A model generated the notes under the pieces. That model was given only the letters and a program-made list of their open reading frames with translations. It was not told where the DNA came from and did no database searches. The translations under genes were made by a program, and so were the position numbers. From JBCBSS01 sp039819065 (GTDB lineage Bacteria; Bacteroidota; Bacteroidia; Cytophagales; Cyclobacteriaceae), in NCBI GenBank assembly GCA_039819065.1, contig JBCBSS010000101.1, forward strand, positions 1 through 29,189: 29,189 bases of DNA. Reading direction: 5' to 3'. Below, in pieces: positions 1-8,641 of the stretch (the first letter of the stretch is position 1; every line of letters starts with the position of its first letter).

Positions 1-330
1 TAAGAAGTATTCTCAGTAACTTTACAAAAAATTTAAGCAAATACTTTACATCAATAAAAAGTTGTGCTTATATTTAAATCATAGTTGGGAAAAAATCTTA
101 CATTATAAATTAATATCTAGTTCAATTAAGACACCGACGGCTATAAAAAAGGTGAAATTGAACTTTATCGGGCTTTATTAAGAATTTATAATTAAGAGTG
201 TCAGTAGAAGACACTTGAAGTAAGTTTAAAATCTATAGTTGGCTGAAATGATCATTCCTAAAAAATGCTTCTTCTAGCATTTTCTATTAGACATATCATT
301 TAGGCCAGAGTAATTTGATAACGAGAGTTG
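1..330. other. Non-coding leader upstream of the polysaccharide operon
   Basis: This AT-rich stretch has no convincing open reading frame and presumably carries the promoter and leader of the downstream operon. Two small inverted repeats are visible: AGTGTC at 197-202 with GACACT at 210-215, and AAAATGCT at 262-269 with AGCATTTT at 276-283 (6-nt loop). A 10-bp palindrome AATGATCATT lies at 247-256. None has a following T-run that would make it a clear terminator. A promoter box cannot be placed with confidence: TAATTTG at 311-317 resembles the Bacteroidota -7 box but sits very close to the start codon. Confidence 0.5.
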
Positions 331-723
331 ATGATGGAGAAAGTTATTTTGGTAATAGACGACGACGAGCCAATGACTTGGCTGTTGGAGAAGTTTCTTG
401 GAAGACATTACAAGGTAGTAACCAAACCGGATGGTTTGAGCGCTATGATATGGCTTAAAGATAGAAACATACCTGATCTTATCATCTCTGACATTAAGAT
501 GCCGGAGATCGATGGTTTAGAGTTTTTAATCAACCTTAAGAAAAGTGGTCTGTATCGGGATATTCCAGTAATCATGTTCTCAGGATGGGGATCAAGCGAT
601 CAAAGAGCTGCGGCTCTAGAAAACGGTGCTTTGCACTTCCTTGAAAAGCCATTCAACCCGGAGCATCTTTTAGAATTAGTGAAAGAAGCTTTCGAAAGTG
701 ATGAAATAACAATGACCAACTAA
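331..723 (+). CDS. Single-domain (CheY-like) response regulator
   Basis: A 130-aa protein that is one complete receiver domain with no output domain. It has the acidic pocket DDD at about residues 10-12, the phospho-acceptor Asp in SDIKMP (about residue 54), the switch Ser in MFSGW (about 84) and the invariant Lys in LEKPF (about 106), so it should accept phosphate from a histidine kinase. No kinase lies in the window. An in-frame TTG at 328 and ATGs at 331 and 334 are all possible starts; ATG 331 is chosen. It is the first gene of the operon, 24 bp ahead of a sugar transferase that carries its own receiver-like domain, so it may control polysaccharide production by protein contact. That role is inferred; the domain call is firm. 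Confidence 0.92.
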   Translation: MMEKVILVIDDDEPMTWLLEKFLGRHYKVVTKPDGLSAMIWLKDRNIPDLIISDIKMPEIDGLEFLINLKKSGLYRDIPVIMFSGWGSSDQRAAALENGALHFLEKPFNPEHLLELVKEAFESDEITMTN

Positions 724-747
724 AAAAACAGACCAAAACCGTTTCAC

Positions 748-1923
748 ATGGACTTTGTATTAGACAGAAACTATATTAGCCCCTTCGTTGGTGCCAACCT
801 ACCCCAACCTCAAGGCACTGCGCCTTCTGTGGTAGAACCTGACACCAAAAAAGACGAGAAGAGGATATTGTATATAGGTAACTACGGAAAATTGATCTGC
901 CAGAAAATGGTAGAATACAATTACGTAGGTTTCGCATTAGACTCTTTTGAGAAGGCTTTCAAGTGGTTAGGAAAAGATCCTCTTAATAAGAATCAATTAC
1001 CTCAGATAATCATTTGCGATCGTGAGTTAGGTGGAGAAGATGTTTTCCAGTTTATCAAAAAATTGAAGAACAGCCCTTTCTTCGCGCATATTCACATCAT
1101 TCTATTATCTGAAAGAAATTGCAACATTCAAAAAAGTGAAGCGGTGAAAGCGGGAGTTGACGACTTCTATGCTATCGAAGACCTTAATACAGACGATCTT
1201 AAATATAGACTGGATTTTCTACTTCAGTTTGATCGACTGTTAAGCAGTAAGACGTTCGACGACTTAGATATCAACTTCGAACTACCACAAAGAAAGATCT
1301 GGAAATTCAAAAGGCTTTTTGATATTGCGGTATCTGCTTCTATCCTACTAGCGATCAGCCCTATATTAATCTTAGTGGCTATTTTGGTGAAGCTAGATTC
1401 TAGAGGCCCTGTATTTTATATATCTAAGCGAGCTGGAGACGGCTATAATGTATTCAACTTTTTCAAGTTCAGAACGATGAGAGTTGGTGCAGACGCTGAG
1501 TTAAACAAATTGCAGCACCTCAATCAATATTCGGAAGGTCAAGAAGGTACAGACGGGGCCAAGTTTGTTAAATTAGCTAACGACCCCAGAATTACTCGAC
1601 TAGGTCATTTCCTTAGAAAGACCAGCATCGATGAGTTACCACAATTGATCAATGTACTGAAAGGCGATATGTCTTTGGTGGGTAATCGTCCATTGCCACT
1701 TTATGAAGCCGAACAACTTACTCAGGATCAAATGGCCCTTAGGTTCATGGCTCCTGCAGGTATTACTGGCTTATGGCAAGTGACTAAAAGAGGTAAGAAA
1801 GACATGTCTGAAGAAGAGCGCATTAGCCTTGATGTTGACTACGCGAGAACTAACTCCTTCTGGTCAGATGTGAAAATCATGCTGAAGACCGTCCCTGCGC
1901 TTCTACAAAAGGAGGCGGTATAA
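748..1923 (+). CDS. Phosphoglycosyl transferase (bacterial sugar transferase) with N-terminal pseudo-receiver
   Basis: A 391-aa two-domain protein. Residues about 38-165 resemble a response-regulator receiver: a phospho-acceptor-like Asp91 sits in IIICDRELGG, but the N-terminal acidic pair is replaced by YIGNYG and the conserved Lys is absent (YAIED), so it is probably a degenerate receiver. Residues about 185-391 are a Bac_transf (PglC/WbaP-like) domain with a hydrophobic membrane segment (190-215), KFRTM, the catalytic Asp-Glu dyad in SIDELPQL (D295-E296) and GNRPL. The family moves a sugar-1-phosphate from a nucleotide sugar to undecaprenyl phosphate at the inner membrane, the first step of repeat-unit assembly. 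The short form lacks the multi-TM N-terminus of WbaP. The receiver-like part suggests regulation by its neighbour or by a partner protein. The sugar substrate cannot be told. Confidence 0.93.
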   Translation: MDFVLDRNYISPFVGANLPQPQGTAPSVVEPDTKKDEKRILYIGNYGKLICQKMVEYNYVGFALDSFEKAFKWLGKDPLNKNQLPQIIICDRELGGEDVFQFIKKLKNSPFFAHIHIILLSERNCNIQKSEAVKAGVDDFYAIEDLNTDDLKYRLDFLLQFDRLLSSKTFDDLDINFELPQRKIWKFKRLFDIAVSASILLAISPILILVAILVKLDSRGPVFYISKRAGDGYNVFNFFKFRTMRVGADAELNKLQHLNQYSEGQEGTDGAKFVKLANDPRITRLGHFLRKTSIDELPQLINVLKGDMSLVGNRPLPLYEAEQLTQDQMALRFMAPAGITGLWQVTKRGKKDMSEEERISLDVDYARTNSFWSDVKIMLKTVPALLQKEAV

Positions 1924-1935
1924 TCAACACACATA

Positions 1936-3141
1936 ATGGCCGTAGTTGAAACATTATTATTAATATATTTCAGCATACCGGTGTTCTATACCCTTGTATT
2001 TGCCTTAGCTGGCAATATGCGAAGGCAGAACAGTTATGCCGAAAAAGCTAATGCAGACAGTAGCGAAGACAAAGTCAATAAGATTGCTGTCTTCGTTCCT
2101 GCTTACAAAGAAGACGCAATCATCTGCCATACGGCTTCTAAGCTGTTGGCATCTAACTATCCCAAAGACAGGTTTGATGTGGTAGTGATAGCTGATTCAT
2201 TAAAGGCTGAAACACTCGAGTCACTATCTGAGTTGGATATCAAATTATTCAAAGTTGATTTCGAGAAAAGCACCAAGACGAAGTCTCTCAACTACGCATT
2301 TTCCAGACTGAATGACCATTACGATATCGCAATCATATGTGATGCCGATAACATATTCATTCCTGACTTTCTTTCGAAAATCAATCTTACTTATAATAAA
2401 GGTTATCAGGCCATTCAAGGTCAACGCATTGCGAAGAACCTAAATACATCTTATGCTATATTAGACGCCGCTTCTGAAATGATCAACAATCACATTTTCA
2501 GAAAGGGTGCTAATGCTGTGGGTATTTCCTCTTCGGTCATCGGTTCAGGAATGGCTTTCAATTATGACATGATCAAGGACATTCTGAGTCAAGTTGAAGC
2601 CGTTGGTGGTTTTGATAAGGTGATGCAGCTGCAATTGATAGAAAAAGGGCATAAAATCCACTATCTACCAGACGCACTTGCTTTTGATGAAAAGATTGAG
2701 AATCAGGACGCTTTCAAAAAACAAAGAAGGCGTTGGTTATCAAGTCAGTTTATTTATTTGAAGAAATTCTTCCCGAAAGGAATCAAGATGCTCTTAAAAG
2801 GTAATCTTGATTATTTCATTATAGCGGTTTTCTACAGCCTTTTTCCTCCCAGACTTCTTTTGCTGGGTATGCTGTTTATTCTTACCGTGATATCCATAAT
2901 ATTTGGAGTGGCCCCGTTGGTTTGGGCAGGTCTCACAGCGACTTACATGTTGTCAATGGCTATTTCGTTGCCAGCTAAGTTCTACAACAAACGTCTCTTG
3001 ATCGCTGTTTTGAGTATTCCTAAGGCATTTTTGAATATGGTGCTGATCATGTTCAAGCTTAAGGGTGCGGATAAGCAATTCATACATACCACTCATACGA
3101 AAGTAGAGGTTGATAATAGCCTTTTCAAACATGAAAATTAG
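1936..3141 (+). CDS. Membrane glycosyltransferase family 2, processive type
   Basis: A 401-aa protein with one N-terminal membrane segment (about 5-25), a cytosolic GT-A domain (about 47-275) and hydrophobic C-terminal segments (about 290-385). Visible motifs are FVPAYKED at the start of the GT2 fold, the DAD metal/nucleotide motif at 136-138, GSGMAF near 203-208, and QRRRW at 263-267, which matches the Q-x-x-R-W signature of processive synthases such as cellulose and hyaluronan synthase. It probably adds sugars to a lipid-linked or growing polymer at the inner membrane. The start lies 12 bp after the sugar transferase gene, and the 3' end overlaps the next glycosyltransferase gene by 11 bp, which implies coupled translation. 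Donor and acceptor are unknown, and processivity is inferred from the motif alone. Confidence 0.9.
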   Translation: MAVVETLLLIYFSIPVFYTLVFALAGNMRRQNSYAEKANADSSEDKVNKIAVFVPAYKEDAIICHTASKLLASNYPKDRFDVVVIADSLKAETLESLSELDIKLFKVDFEKSTKTKSLNYAFSRLNDHYDIAIICDADNIFIPDFLSKINLTYNKGYQAIQGQRIAKNLNTSYAILDAASEMINNHIFRKGANAVGISSSVIGSGMAFNYDMIKDILSQVEAVGGFDKVMQLQLIEKGHKIHYLPDALAFDEKIENQDAFKKQRRRWLSSQFIYLKKFFPKGIKMLLKGNLDYFIIAVFYSLFPPRLLLLGMLFILTVISIIFGVAPLVWAGLTATYMLSMAISLPAKFYNKRLLIAVLSIPKAFLNMVLIMFKLKGADKQFIHTTHTKVEVDNSLFKHEN

Positions 3142-4033
3142 CGAGAAACCCCTTGTTTCGTTTATCACAATAAATTTCAATAATACACAGGTTACTATTG
3201 ACCTGCTGAATTCACTAAAGCATTTAAGATATGAGAACTTTGAGATCATAGTAGTAGATAATGCTTCCAAAGTGAATCCTGAAAAAGAATTAAAGGCAAC
3301 CTATCCCGAAATCGTTTTCATCCGCAGTGATCAGAACTTAGGCTTTGCTGGGGGTAATAACCTGGGCATATCCGCATCCAAAGGAGAGTTGCTATACTTT
3401 GTGAATAACGATACTGAGTTACCGTCAGATGCTTTGCAAGGCTTGATTGATACGTTTAAAGAGTACCCTGAAGTTGGTGTTGTTTCTCCTAAGTTCCACT
3501 ACTTTTTTCATCCAGGTACCATTGAGTATGCCGGATATGAGTCTGTGAATGTATTTACAGGACGCAATAAAATGGTGGGTTGCAGGGAGAAAGATCAAGG
3601 GCAGTATGACCAACCTTCCGAAACGAATTACGCGCATGGCGGCGGTATGATGATCTCAAGAGAGGTAATCGATAAGGTCGGTCCAATGCCAGAAGAGTAT
3701 TTCTTATATTATGAGGAGTTCGACTGGTGTGAAAAAATCAAGAGACACGGTTTTAAGATCTATTATCAACCGAACTCTCTTATTTATCACAAGGAGTCAA
3801 TGACCACAGGAAAGCATAGTGTTTTAAAAACCTACTATCTGAGTCGAAACCGCATTCTTTTTATGCGGCGAAATACTTCAAGATGGCAGTTGACGCTATT
3901 CTTGGCTTATTTGGTATGCTTAACCATACCTAAAAATGTCCTTTCATTTTTGATCAAAAGAGAAATGGATCATTTAAAGGCATTCGTTAAAGGAATTTCC
4001 TGGAACCTTACTAACAAACCTGCAATAACCTGA
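3131..4033 (+). CDS. Glycosyltransferase family 2 (rhamnosyltransferase-like)
   Basis: A 300-aa GT2 enzyme. It starts SFITINFNN, has VVDNAS (about 41-46), GFAGGNNLG (71-79) and the DXD-equivalent NNDTELP (about 92-98), followed by the GGGMMISRE and EEFDWCEK motifs typical of WcaE- or rhamnosyltransferase-like GT2 proteins. The C-terminal part (about 230-275) has a hydrophobic stretch that may rest on the membrane. An upstream in-frame TTG exists at 3110, but ATG 3131 aligns best with the family N-terminus and is used here. It overlaps the previous gene by 11 bp and is followed 7 bp later by the amidotransferase. It likely adds one sugar during repeat-unit assembly; the specific sugar is not readable from the sequence. 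Confidence 0.91.
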   Translation: MKISEKPLVSFITINFNNTQVTIDLLNSLKHLRYENFEIIVVDNASKVNPEKELKATYPEIVFIRSDQNLGFAGGNNLGISASKGELLYFVNNDTELPSDALQGLIDTFKEYPEVGVVSPKFHYFFHPGTIEYAGYESVNVFTGRNKMVGCREKDQGQYDQPSETNYAHGGGMMISREVIDKVGPMPEEYFLYYEEFDWCEKIKRHGFKIYYQPNSLIYHKESMTTGKHSVLKTYYLSRNRILFMRRNTSRWQLTLFLAYLVCLTIPKNVLSFLIKREMDHLKAFVKGISWNLTNKPAIT

Positions 4034-4040
4034 AATTGAT

Positions 4041-5936
4041 ATGTGCGGCATCGCTGGATTTTGTGACTTTAAAATGAACTCCGAATTGGGGACCTTGATG
4101 TCTATGACAGACACCTTGACTCATCGTGGCCCTGATGATAATGGCTATGACTATTTGGAGTTGAAAAATGCACAAATCGGCTTAGGTCATCGGAGGTTAT
4201 CGATCCTGGATCTTTCTCAGGAAGGTCACCAACCCATGAAGTTTGAATCACTGACCATAGTTTTCAATGGCGAGGTATATAATTTCAAGGAAATCAGAGA
4301 GAAGCTAATCGAGAATGGCTATAAGTTCCATTCCGATAGCGATACTGAAGTGGTCCTTAAAGGCTTTCACTGCTGGAGAGAAGCGGTTGTAGATCATTTT
4401 ATTGGCATGTTCGCCTTCGTAATCTACGATTCTAACGAGCAGAAAATCTACGCTTTCAGAGATAGGGCTGGTGTAAAGCCATTCTACTATCAATGGCAAA
4501 ATGGTGTTTTCCTTTTCGGTTCCGAATTGAAGGCTTTTCACGAGCACCCATCGTTTCATAAAGAAATTGACACAAACAGCTTATCGCTGTTTTTACAATA
4601 CAGTTACATCCCTGCCCCTTATTGTATCTTCAAACATACTTTCAAATTAAAGCCAGGTCATTTTCTGGTTTTAGATATTGCCAATCAATCACTTAGCGAA
4701 AAGAAGTATTGGGAAGTGATTGAAGCCTACAATGAAGACAAGCTGGACATTAGCGAGAAAGAGGCTATAGACGAGACCGAAAGACTTCTAAAATCGGCTT
4801 ACGAATACAGGCTTGTTTCTGACGTACCGGTTGGGGTTTTCCTAAGTGGAGGTTATGATTCTGCTTCTGTGGCGGCGCTGCTACAAACCGGCAGAACTGA
4901 AAAGATCAAAACCTTTACCATAGGCTTTAAGGAAGATGAATTCAACGAAGCACATGAAGCAAAGAAAATAGCTGATTACTTAGGCACTGATCATATTGAA
5001 CAGTACGTAACACCTAAGGAAGCCGAAGATATTATTCCTTCATTACCAGATATTTACGACGAGCCTTTTGCTGATAATTCTACGGTACCTACCACTTTGG
5101 TAAGCCGCTTAGCTAAGCAGCACGTAAAAGTAGCGCTATCAGCGGATGGCGGAGATGAGATATTCGCAGGCTATCATAAATTTGGTCAATCAGTTAAGTA
5201 TACTGAACAACTCCCCTTCTGGCTGCAATTCACGCTAAGCAAGACGATGGGTCTAATCAACCCAGATAGAATACCTTACTTCAAATCGAAGTACAATTTT
5301 TCGACGCGATATGAAAAAATGCGTCGCATATGGGCTGATCACAGTGCAGTAGGTGCTATGAAGTTCATCAGCCAGTACATTACCGAAAGCGAGGCTGACA
5401 AGTATCTGAGAGATGATTTTGAAAGGTACGAAACCTTCTTCGACGCCGGATCTCAGATCAACGATAAGAATGACAGCTTTAATAAAATGCTGGCCATTGA
5501 TTACAAGACATTCCTCGTAGATAATAACCTGGTGAAGGTGGACCGAGCCACCATGGCCGTGGCCTTGGAAGGCAGGGAACCCATGTTAGACCAGCGGATT
5601 ATTGAATTTGTCAGTAAATTACCGTCAGAATATAAGATCAAAAACGGTGTCACCAAGCATATTTTAAAGCAGGTAGTACATCGCTACATTCCTCAGGAAC
5701 TGATGGAAAGACCAAAGAAACCGTTTATAGCTCCTTTAACAATTTGGTTCAAAAATGAGCTAAAAGAACTAATGGCTTCTTATATTGACAGAGATAAACT
5801 CAAACAACAAGGCTTCTTCGACGCTGATGAAGTCATTGGATTGAGAGATAAATATTTTAATGGAGAAAAACTCAGCCATCAAAAGCTTTGGAATATACTG
5901 GTATTCCAGATGTGGTATGAACGATGGATGAACTAA
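4041..5936 (+). CDS. asnB: Asparagine synthase (glutamine-hydrolysing), polysaccharide-cluster type
   Basis: A 631-aa class II glutamine amidotransferase. It begins MCGIAGF, so Cys2 becomes the N-terminal nucleophile after Met removal. RGPDD (29-33), NGEVYN (76-81) and DRAGVKP (141-147) complete the glutaminase site. The synthetase half has the ATP-pyrophosphatase loop SGGYDS at 269-274 and SADGGDE further on. Length matches AsnB. The biochemical family makes asparagine from aspartate, glutamine and ATP, but copies inside polysaccharide operons are generally thought to amidate sugar carboxyl groups (for example uronic acids). That assignment here is an inference from context: glycosyltransferases upstream and methyltransferase/GT4 genes downstream, all in one tight operon. 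All key residues seem present. Confidence 0.93.
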   Translation: MCGIAGFCDFKMNSELGTLMSMTDTLTHRGPDDNGYDYLELKNAQIGLGHRRLSILDLSQEGHQPMKFESLTIVFNGEVYNFKEIREKLIENGYKFHSDSDTEVVLKGFHCWREAVVDHFIGMFAFVIYDSNEQKIYAFRDRAGVKPFYYQWQNGVFLFGSELKAFHEHPSFHKEIDTNSLSLFLQYSYIPAPYCIFKHTFKLKPGHFLVLDIANQSLSEKKYWEVIEAYNEDKLDISEKEAIDETERLLKSAYEYRLVSDVPVGVFLSGGYDSASVAALLQTGRTEKIKTFTIGFKEDEFNEAHEAKKIADYLGTDHIEQYVTPKEAEDIIPSLPDIYDEPFADNSTVPTTLVSRLAKQHVKVALSADGGDEIFAGYHKFGQSVKYTEQLPFWLQFTLSKTMGLINPDRIPYFKSKYNFSTRYEKMRRIWADHSAVGAMKFISQYITESEADKYLRDDFERYETFFDAGSQINDKNDSFNKMLAIDYKTFLVDNNLVKVDRATMAVALEGREPMLDQRIIEFVSKLPSEYKIKNGVTKHILKQVVHRYIPQELMERPKKPFIAPLTIWFKNELKELMASYIDRDKLKQQGFFDADEVIGLRDKYFNGEKLSHQKLWNILVFQMWYERWMN

Positions 5937-5967
5937 ATAAAGAGAATAATAATAAAAGCATACAGTA

Positions 5968-6630
5968 ATGAAAGAGAATGGCATAGCAGAAGTCGACTAC
6001 GAGAAAGGTTATCACGCTGAGCGACATCCGAACCATATCAACCCTCAGTATTTTGAAGCAAGGGCTGATATCGCCTTAACTAAGTTTTTCAAAGGAGTGG
6101 ATCTCAATCAAAAGATCCTCGACTATGGATGCGGCATGGGCCAGAACATTTATAAAGTGCCGGGAGCGGTCGGGTATGATATCTCCGAATATGCTTTGGA
6201 GCATTGTAGAAGCAAAGGCATGAATGTCACCAATCATCTGGAAGATTTGGAAGACGAAGGCTTCGATGTGGTATTCTCGTCACACGTGCTGGAGCACCAC
6301 CCACATCCTAAAACGATGCTCGAAGAAATGAGAAGTAAGCTTAAAACCGGGAAGGAGCTTATTTTGGTGATCCCATTTGAAAAGCACGGAAAAGGTAGCT
6401 TTGAGTTGGACCTTGATCAGCACCTTTACAATTGGAACTTCCAAAACATCAACAACTTACTAATTACTGTAGGTTTCAAGATCAAAGAAAACAAGTACAT
6501 AAGAGGAGCAGGGTATCACAAATTCCTACCTCTCTACAAAAAAAGCTTCGGCTTATATAAAGCCTCTACCCTTTTGGCTTCGAGGTTGTTTGGTATCAAA
6601 GAAATGATGATCAAGGCCACCAAAATCTAA
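5968..6630 (+). CDS. Class I SAM-dependent methyltransferase
   Basis: A 220-aa methyltransferase. The SAM-binding glycine loop LDYGCGMG is at about 51-58, the acidic residue that should contact the ribose is D71 in GYDIS, and the post-motif FSSHVLEHHPHP (about 108-119) fits the Methyltransf_11/23 group. The basic, aromatic C-terminal third may contact the acceptor. The gene lies 31 bp after the amidotransferase, in the same direction. It probably methylates a sugar or lipid-linked intermediate of the polysaccharide. A cofactor or quinone role is possible but less likely given the location. The substrate is unknown. Confidence 0.88.
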   Translation: MKENGIAEVDYEKGYHAERHPNHINPQYFEARADIALTKFFKGVDLNQKILDYGCGMGQNIYKVPGAVGYDISEYALEHCRSKGMNVTNHLEDLEDEGFDVVFSSHVLEHHPHPKTMLEEMRSKLKTGKELILVIPFEKHGKGSFELDLDQHLYNWNFQNINNLLITVGFKIKENKYIRGAGYHKFLPLYKKSFGLYKASTLLASRLFGIKEMMIKATKI

Positions 6631-6636
6631 TTGGTT

Positions 6637-7761
6637 ATGGGTAAGATCAGGATACTGGAAGCCATCAGGCAAGGAAGTATTGGCGGTGGGGAAAGCCATG
6701 TGCTAGATTTAGTCCGTAACCTGGACAAGTCTATGTTTGAGCCAGTGGTATTGTCTTTTACTGATGGCCAAATGGTGGACAAACTCAATGAAATGAAGGT
6801 TAAGAACTACGTACTTCATACTGAGCGACCATTTGATTTCAGGATTTGGAAAAAAGTCAAAAAGCTTATTAAAGATGAGAAGATTGACTTGATCCATGCT
6901 CACGGTACCAGAGCTGCCTCCAATACCTTTTCTTCGGCTAAGAATCTGAATATTCCTTTTGTTTATACGGTACATGGGTGGTCATTTCACCCTGACCAGT
7001 CTTTTATTAAAAAGAAATTGAGAATACAAGGGGAACAGTTGATCACTAAACTGGCCAACCTATCCATCTCGGTTTCTCAATCGAATAAGGAAACCGGTCA
7101 GAAACTGATAGGTGATTTTGAATCGGAGGTGATTAAAAACGGCGTTGACCAGGACAAGTTCAGTCCCGCCCGCAGATATAATAACATAAGAGAGGAGCTT
7201 GGTATTGCTAAAGATGTCACTTTGATTGGTTTCATCTCGCGTATGACCAAGCAAAAGCAGCCTCTGGCACTGATAAGGGCTTTCAACACGATCGCTGAGA
7301 AGTATGACAACCTGAAACTATTGATGGTTGGAGATGGAGATCTAAAGCAGGAGGCGGAAGAGCTGGTGGCTCAATTGAAGCTTAAGGATAAGATTATACT
7401 CCAGGGTTTTCGTACTGATGTGCCTGATATACTCCATGCAATAGATGTTTACTGCCTGCCTTCTTTATGGGAAGGGTTACCATTGGGGCTTTTAGAAGCT
7501 ATGTCCATGCAAAAAGCAGTTATTGCTTCTGAGGTGGACGGTTCTTTGGAAATCATTAAGGATGGAGAAAATGGTATTCTTATTCCTCCAGGCAATGAAT
7601 TGGAATTGGCCATCGCGATGGAGGCACTTCATCTCGATGACAAAAAGAGAGAACAACTTGGAGTGGCGGCCAAGCAGTCAGTGCTTGAAGATCACAACGT
7701 TCAAAAAATGACCAAAAGAGTCGAAGATGTTTATAAGAAGCTCTATTCGTCAAATAATTAA
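6637..7761 (+). CDS. Glycosyltransferase family 4 (GT-B fold)
   Basis: A 374-aa retaining GT-B enzyme. The N-terminal domain opens MGKIRILEAI with GGGESHV (about 16-22), a typical acceptor-side loop. The C-terminal domain has the LIGFISRMTKQKQP nucleotide-sugar region, LMVGDGD, and the E-x7-E signature in WEGLPLGLLEAM (E279 and E287). An in-frame TTG at 6631 would add two residues; ATG 6637 is preferred. It begins 6 bp after the preceding methyltransferase and ends 2 bp before the next one, so it is clearly cotranscribed. It should transfer an activated sugar to the lipid-linked oligosaccharide on the cytoplasmic face. Donor and acceptor are not identifiable. Confidence 0.92.
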   Translation: MGKIRILEAIRQGSIGGGESHVLDLVRNLDKSMFEPVVLSFTDGQMVDKLNEMKVKNYVLHTERPFDFRIWKKVKKLIKDEKIDLIHAHGTRAASNTFSSAKNLNIPFVYTVHGWSFHPDQSFIKKKLRIQGEQLITKLANLSISVSQSNKETGQKLIGDFESEVIKNGVDQDKFSPARRYNNIREELGIAKDVTLIGFISRMTKQKQPLALIRAFNTIAEKYDNLKLLMVGDGDLKQEAEELVAQLKLKDKIILQGFRTDVPDILHAIDVYCLPSLWEGLPLGLLEAMSMQKAVIASEVDGSLEIIKDGENGILIPPGNELELAIAMEALHLDDKKREQLGVAAKQSVLEDHNVQKMTKRVEDVYKKLYSSNN

Positions 7762-7763
7762 TA

Positions 7764-8552
7764 ATGCAAGCGGAATTAACTATACCAGAATACAGCAGAA
7801 TAGCTGATAAGAAGAGACTCGATTTTATCGCCAAAGTCATTGGTGACAATATTGGTGATAAGGGAAGGGTATTGGATGTTGGGTGTGGTAATGGAATTAT
7901 CAGTCTACACCTTGGCCACCTCGGATATGATGTACAGGGCATCGATGTGAGTGAAAAGGCCATTGAAAAAGCCAAGGCGGCCAATAAATTTGATAACGTC
8001 AGTTTTAAAACGCTAAGCGCTGAAGAACTGGCAGCATCAGGAGAAACTTATGATGTAATCATTTGCAGTGAGGTGCTGGAACACTTGGATCAGCCTGGGT
8101 CGTTGTTGGAAAAGCTGCACGAATCGCTAAAAGAAGGTGGTAAATTAATTGTAACGGTTCCTAACGGTAACGGCCCAAGAGAACTGTTTGTAACCAGACC
8201 GATGATCTCGATAAGAGATAACCATTCATGGTTATGGTCTGCAGTCAATAAATTTAAGAGAGCTCTTGGTTATTCTGGTAAGACTACACAGTCCGATGCC
8301 GATAACCTTGATCATGTACAGTTCTTTTCAAAGAAAGACCTGCTTAAGCTTTCTCATCATAACAGGTTCAAAATTGTGCAGTTCAAAAATTCCAATTTTG
8401 TCGATGATGTTTTTCCGTTTTCATTTTTCGCAAACAGATTACGCTTCCTTCAGAGAATGGATTGCCGAATTGCAGACGCTCTACCTCACCAATGTACGGG
8501 TGGTTTCATGACCGTCTGGGTGAAAGAGGGACTTAATGGAAGTAATAATTAA
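7764..8552 (+). CDS. Class I SAM-dependent methyltransferase
   Basis: A 262-aa methyltransferase with the clear SAM loop VLDVGCGNG at 36-44, ribose-binding D61 in GIDVSE, and CSEVLEHLDQP (about 102-112), as in UbiG/Methyltransf_11-type proteins. Length and motifs would also fit a ubiquinone-type O-methyltransferase, but its place as last gene of the glycosyltransferase operon (2-bp spacing from the GT4) argues for methylation of a sugar or polymer end. End-methylation that stops chain growth is known in other polymer systems and is only a possibility here. It is not a duplicate of the methyltransferase at 5968-6630: the two are similar only in the SAM motifs. Confidence 0.9.
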   Translation: MQAELTIPEYSRIADKKRLDFIAKVIGDNIGDKGRVLDVGCGNGIISLHLGHLGYDVQGIDVSEKAIEKAKAANKFDNVSFKTLSAEELAASGETYDVIICSEVLEHLDQPGSLLEKLHESLKEGGKLIVTVPNGNGPRELFVTRPMISIRDNHSWLWSAVNKFKRALGYSGKTTQSDADNLDHVQFFSKKDLLKLSHHNRFKIVQFKNSNFVDDVFPFSFFANRLRFLQRMDCRIADALPHQCTGGFMTVWVKEGLNGSNN

Positions 8553-8602
8553 CAATTAGATAAAACGCTCTTATTCAAATAGTTATTTTAATTTTTCTTA
8601 AA

Positions 8603-8631
8603 TTGTCGCTTTAGGCTATAGTATAATTTAA
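8603..8631 (+). promoter_or_regulatory. Possible Bacteroidota-type promoter
   Basis: TTG at 8603-8605 and TAATTTAA at 8624-8631 are 18 bp apart, resembling the TTG / TAnnTTTG boxes with the last two bases off. They lie in the only gap (89 bp) between the sugar operon and the first giant gene, 10 bp before its ATG. No terminator is visible in the gap, so read-through from the sugar operon is also possible. Confidence 0.3.
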
Positions 8632-8641
8632 ACAAACGGTT

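Noticed and set aside
262..283. 8-bp inverted repeat AAAATGCT/AGCATTTT as a terminator of an upstream gene
   Set aside because: No T-run follows and no upstream coding region is visible, so it is only noted as a dyad in the leader.
7580..7984. Minus-strand 134-aa open frame across the GT4/methyltransferase junction
   Set aside because: Antisense to two clear enzymes, no recognisable domain, composition typical of a shadow frame.
5968..8552. The two methyltransferases as a recent duplication
   Set aside because: Similarity is limited to the general SAM-binding motifs; lengths and the rest of the sequence differ.
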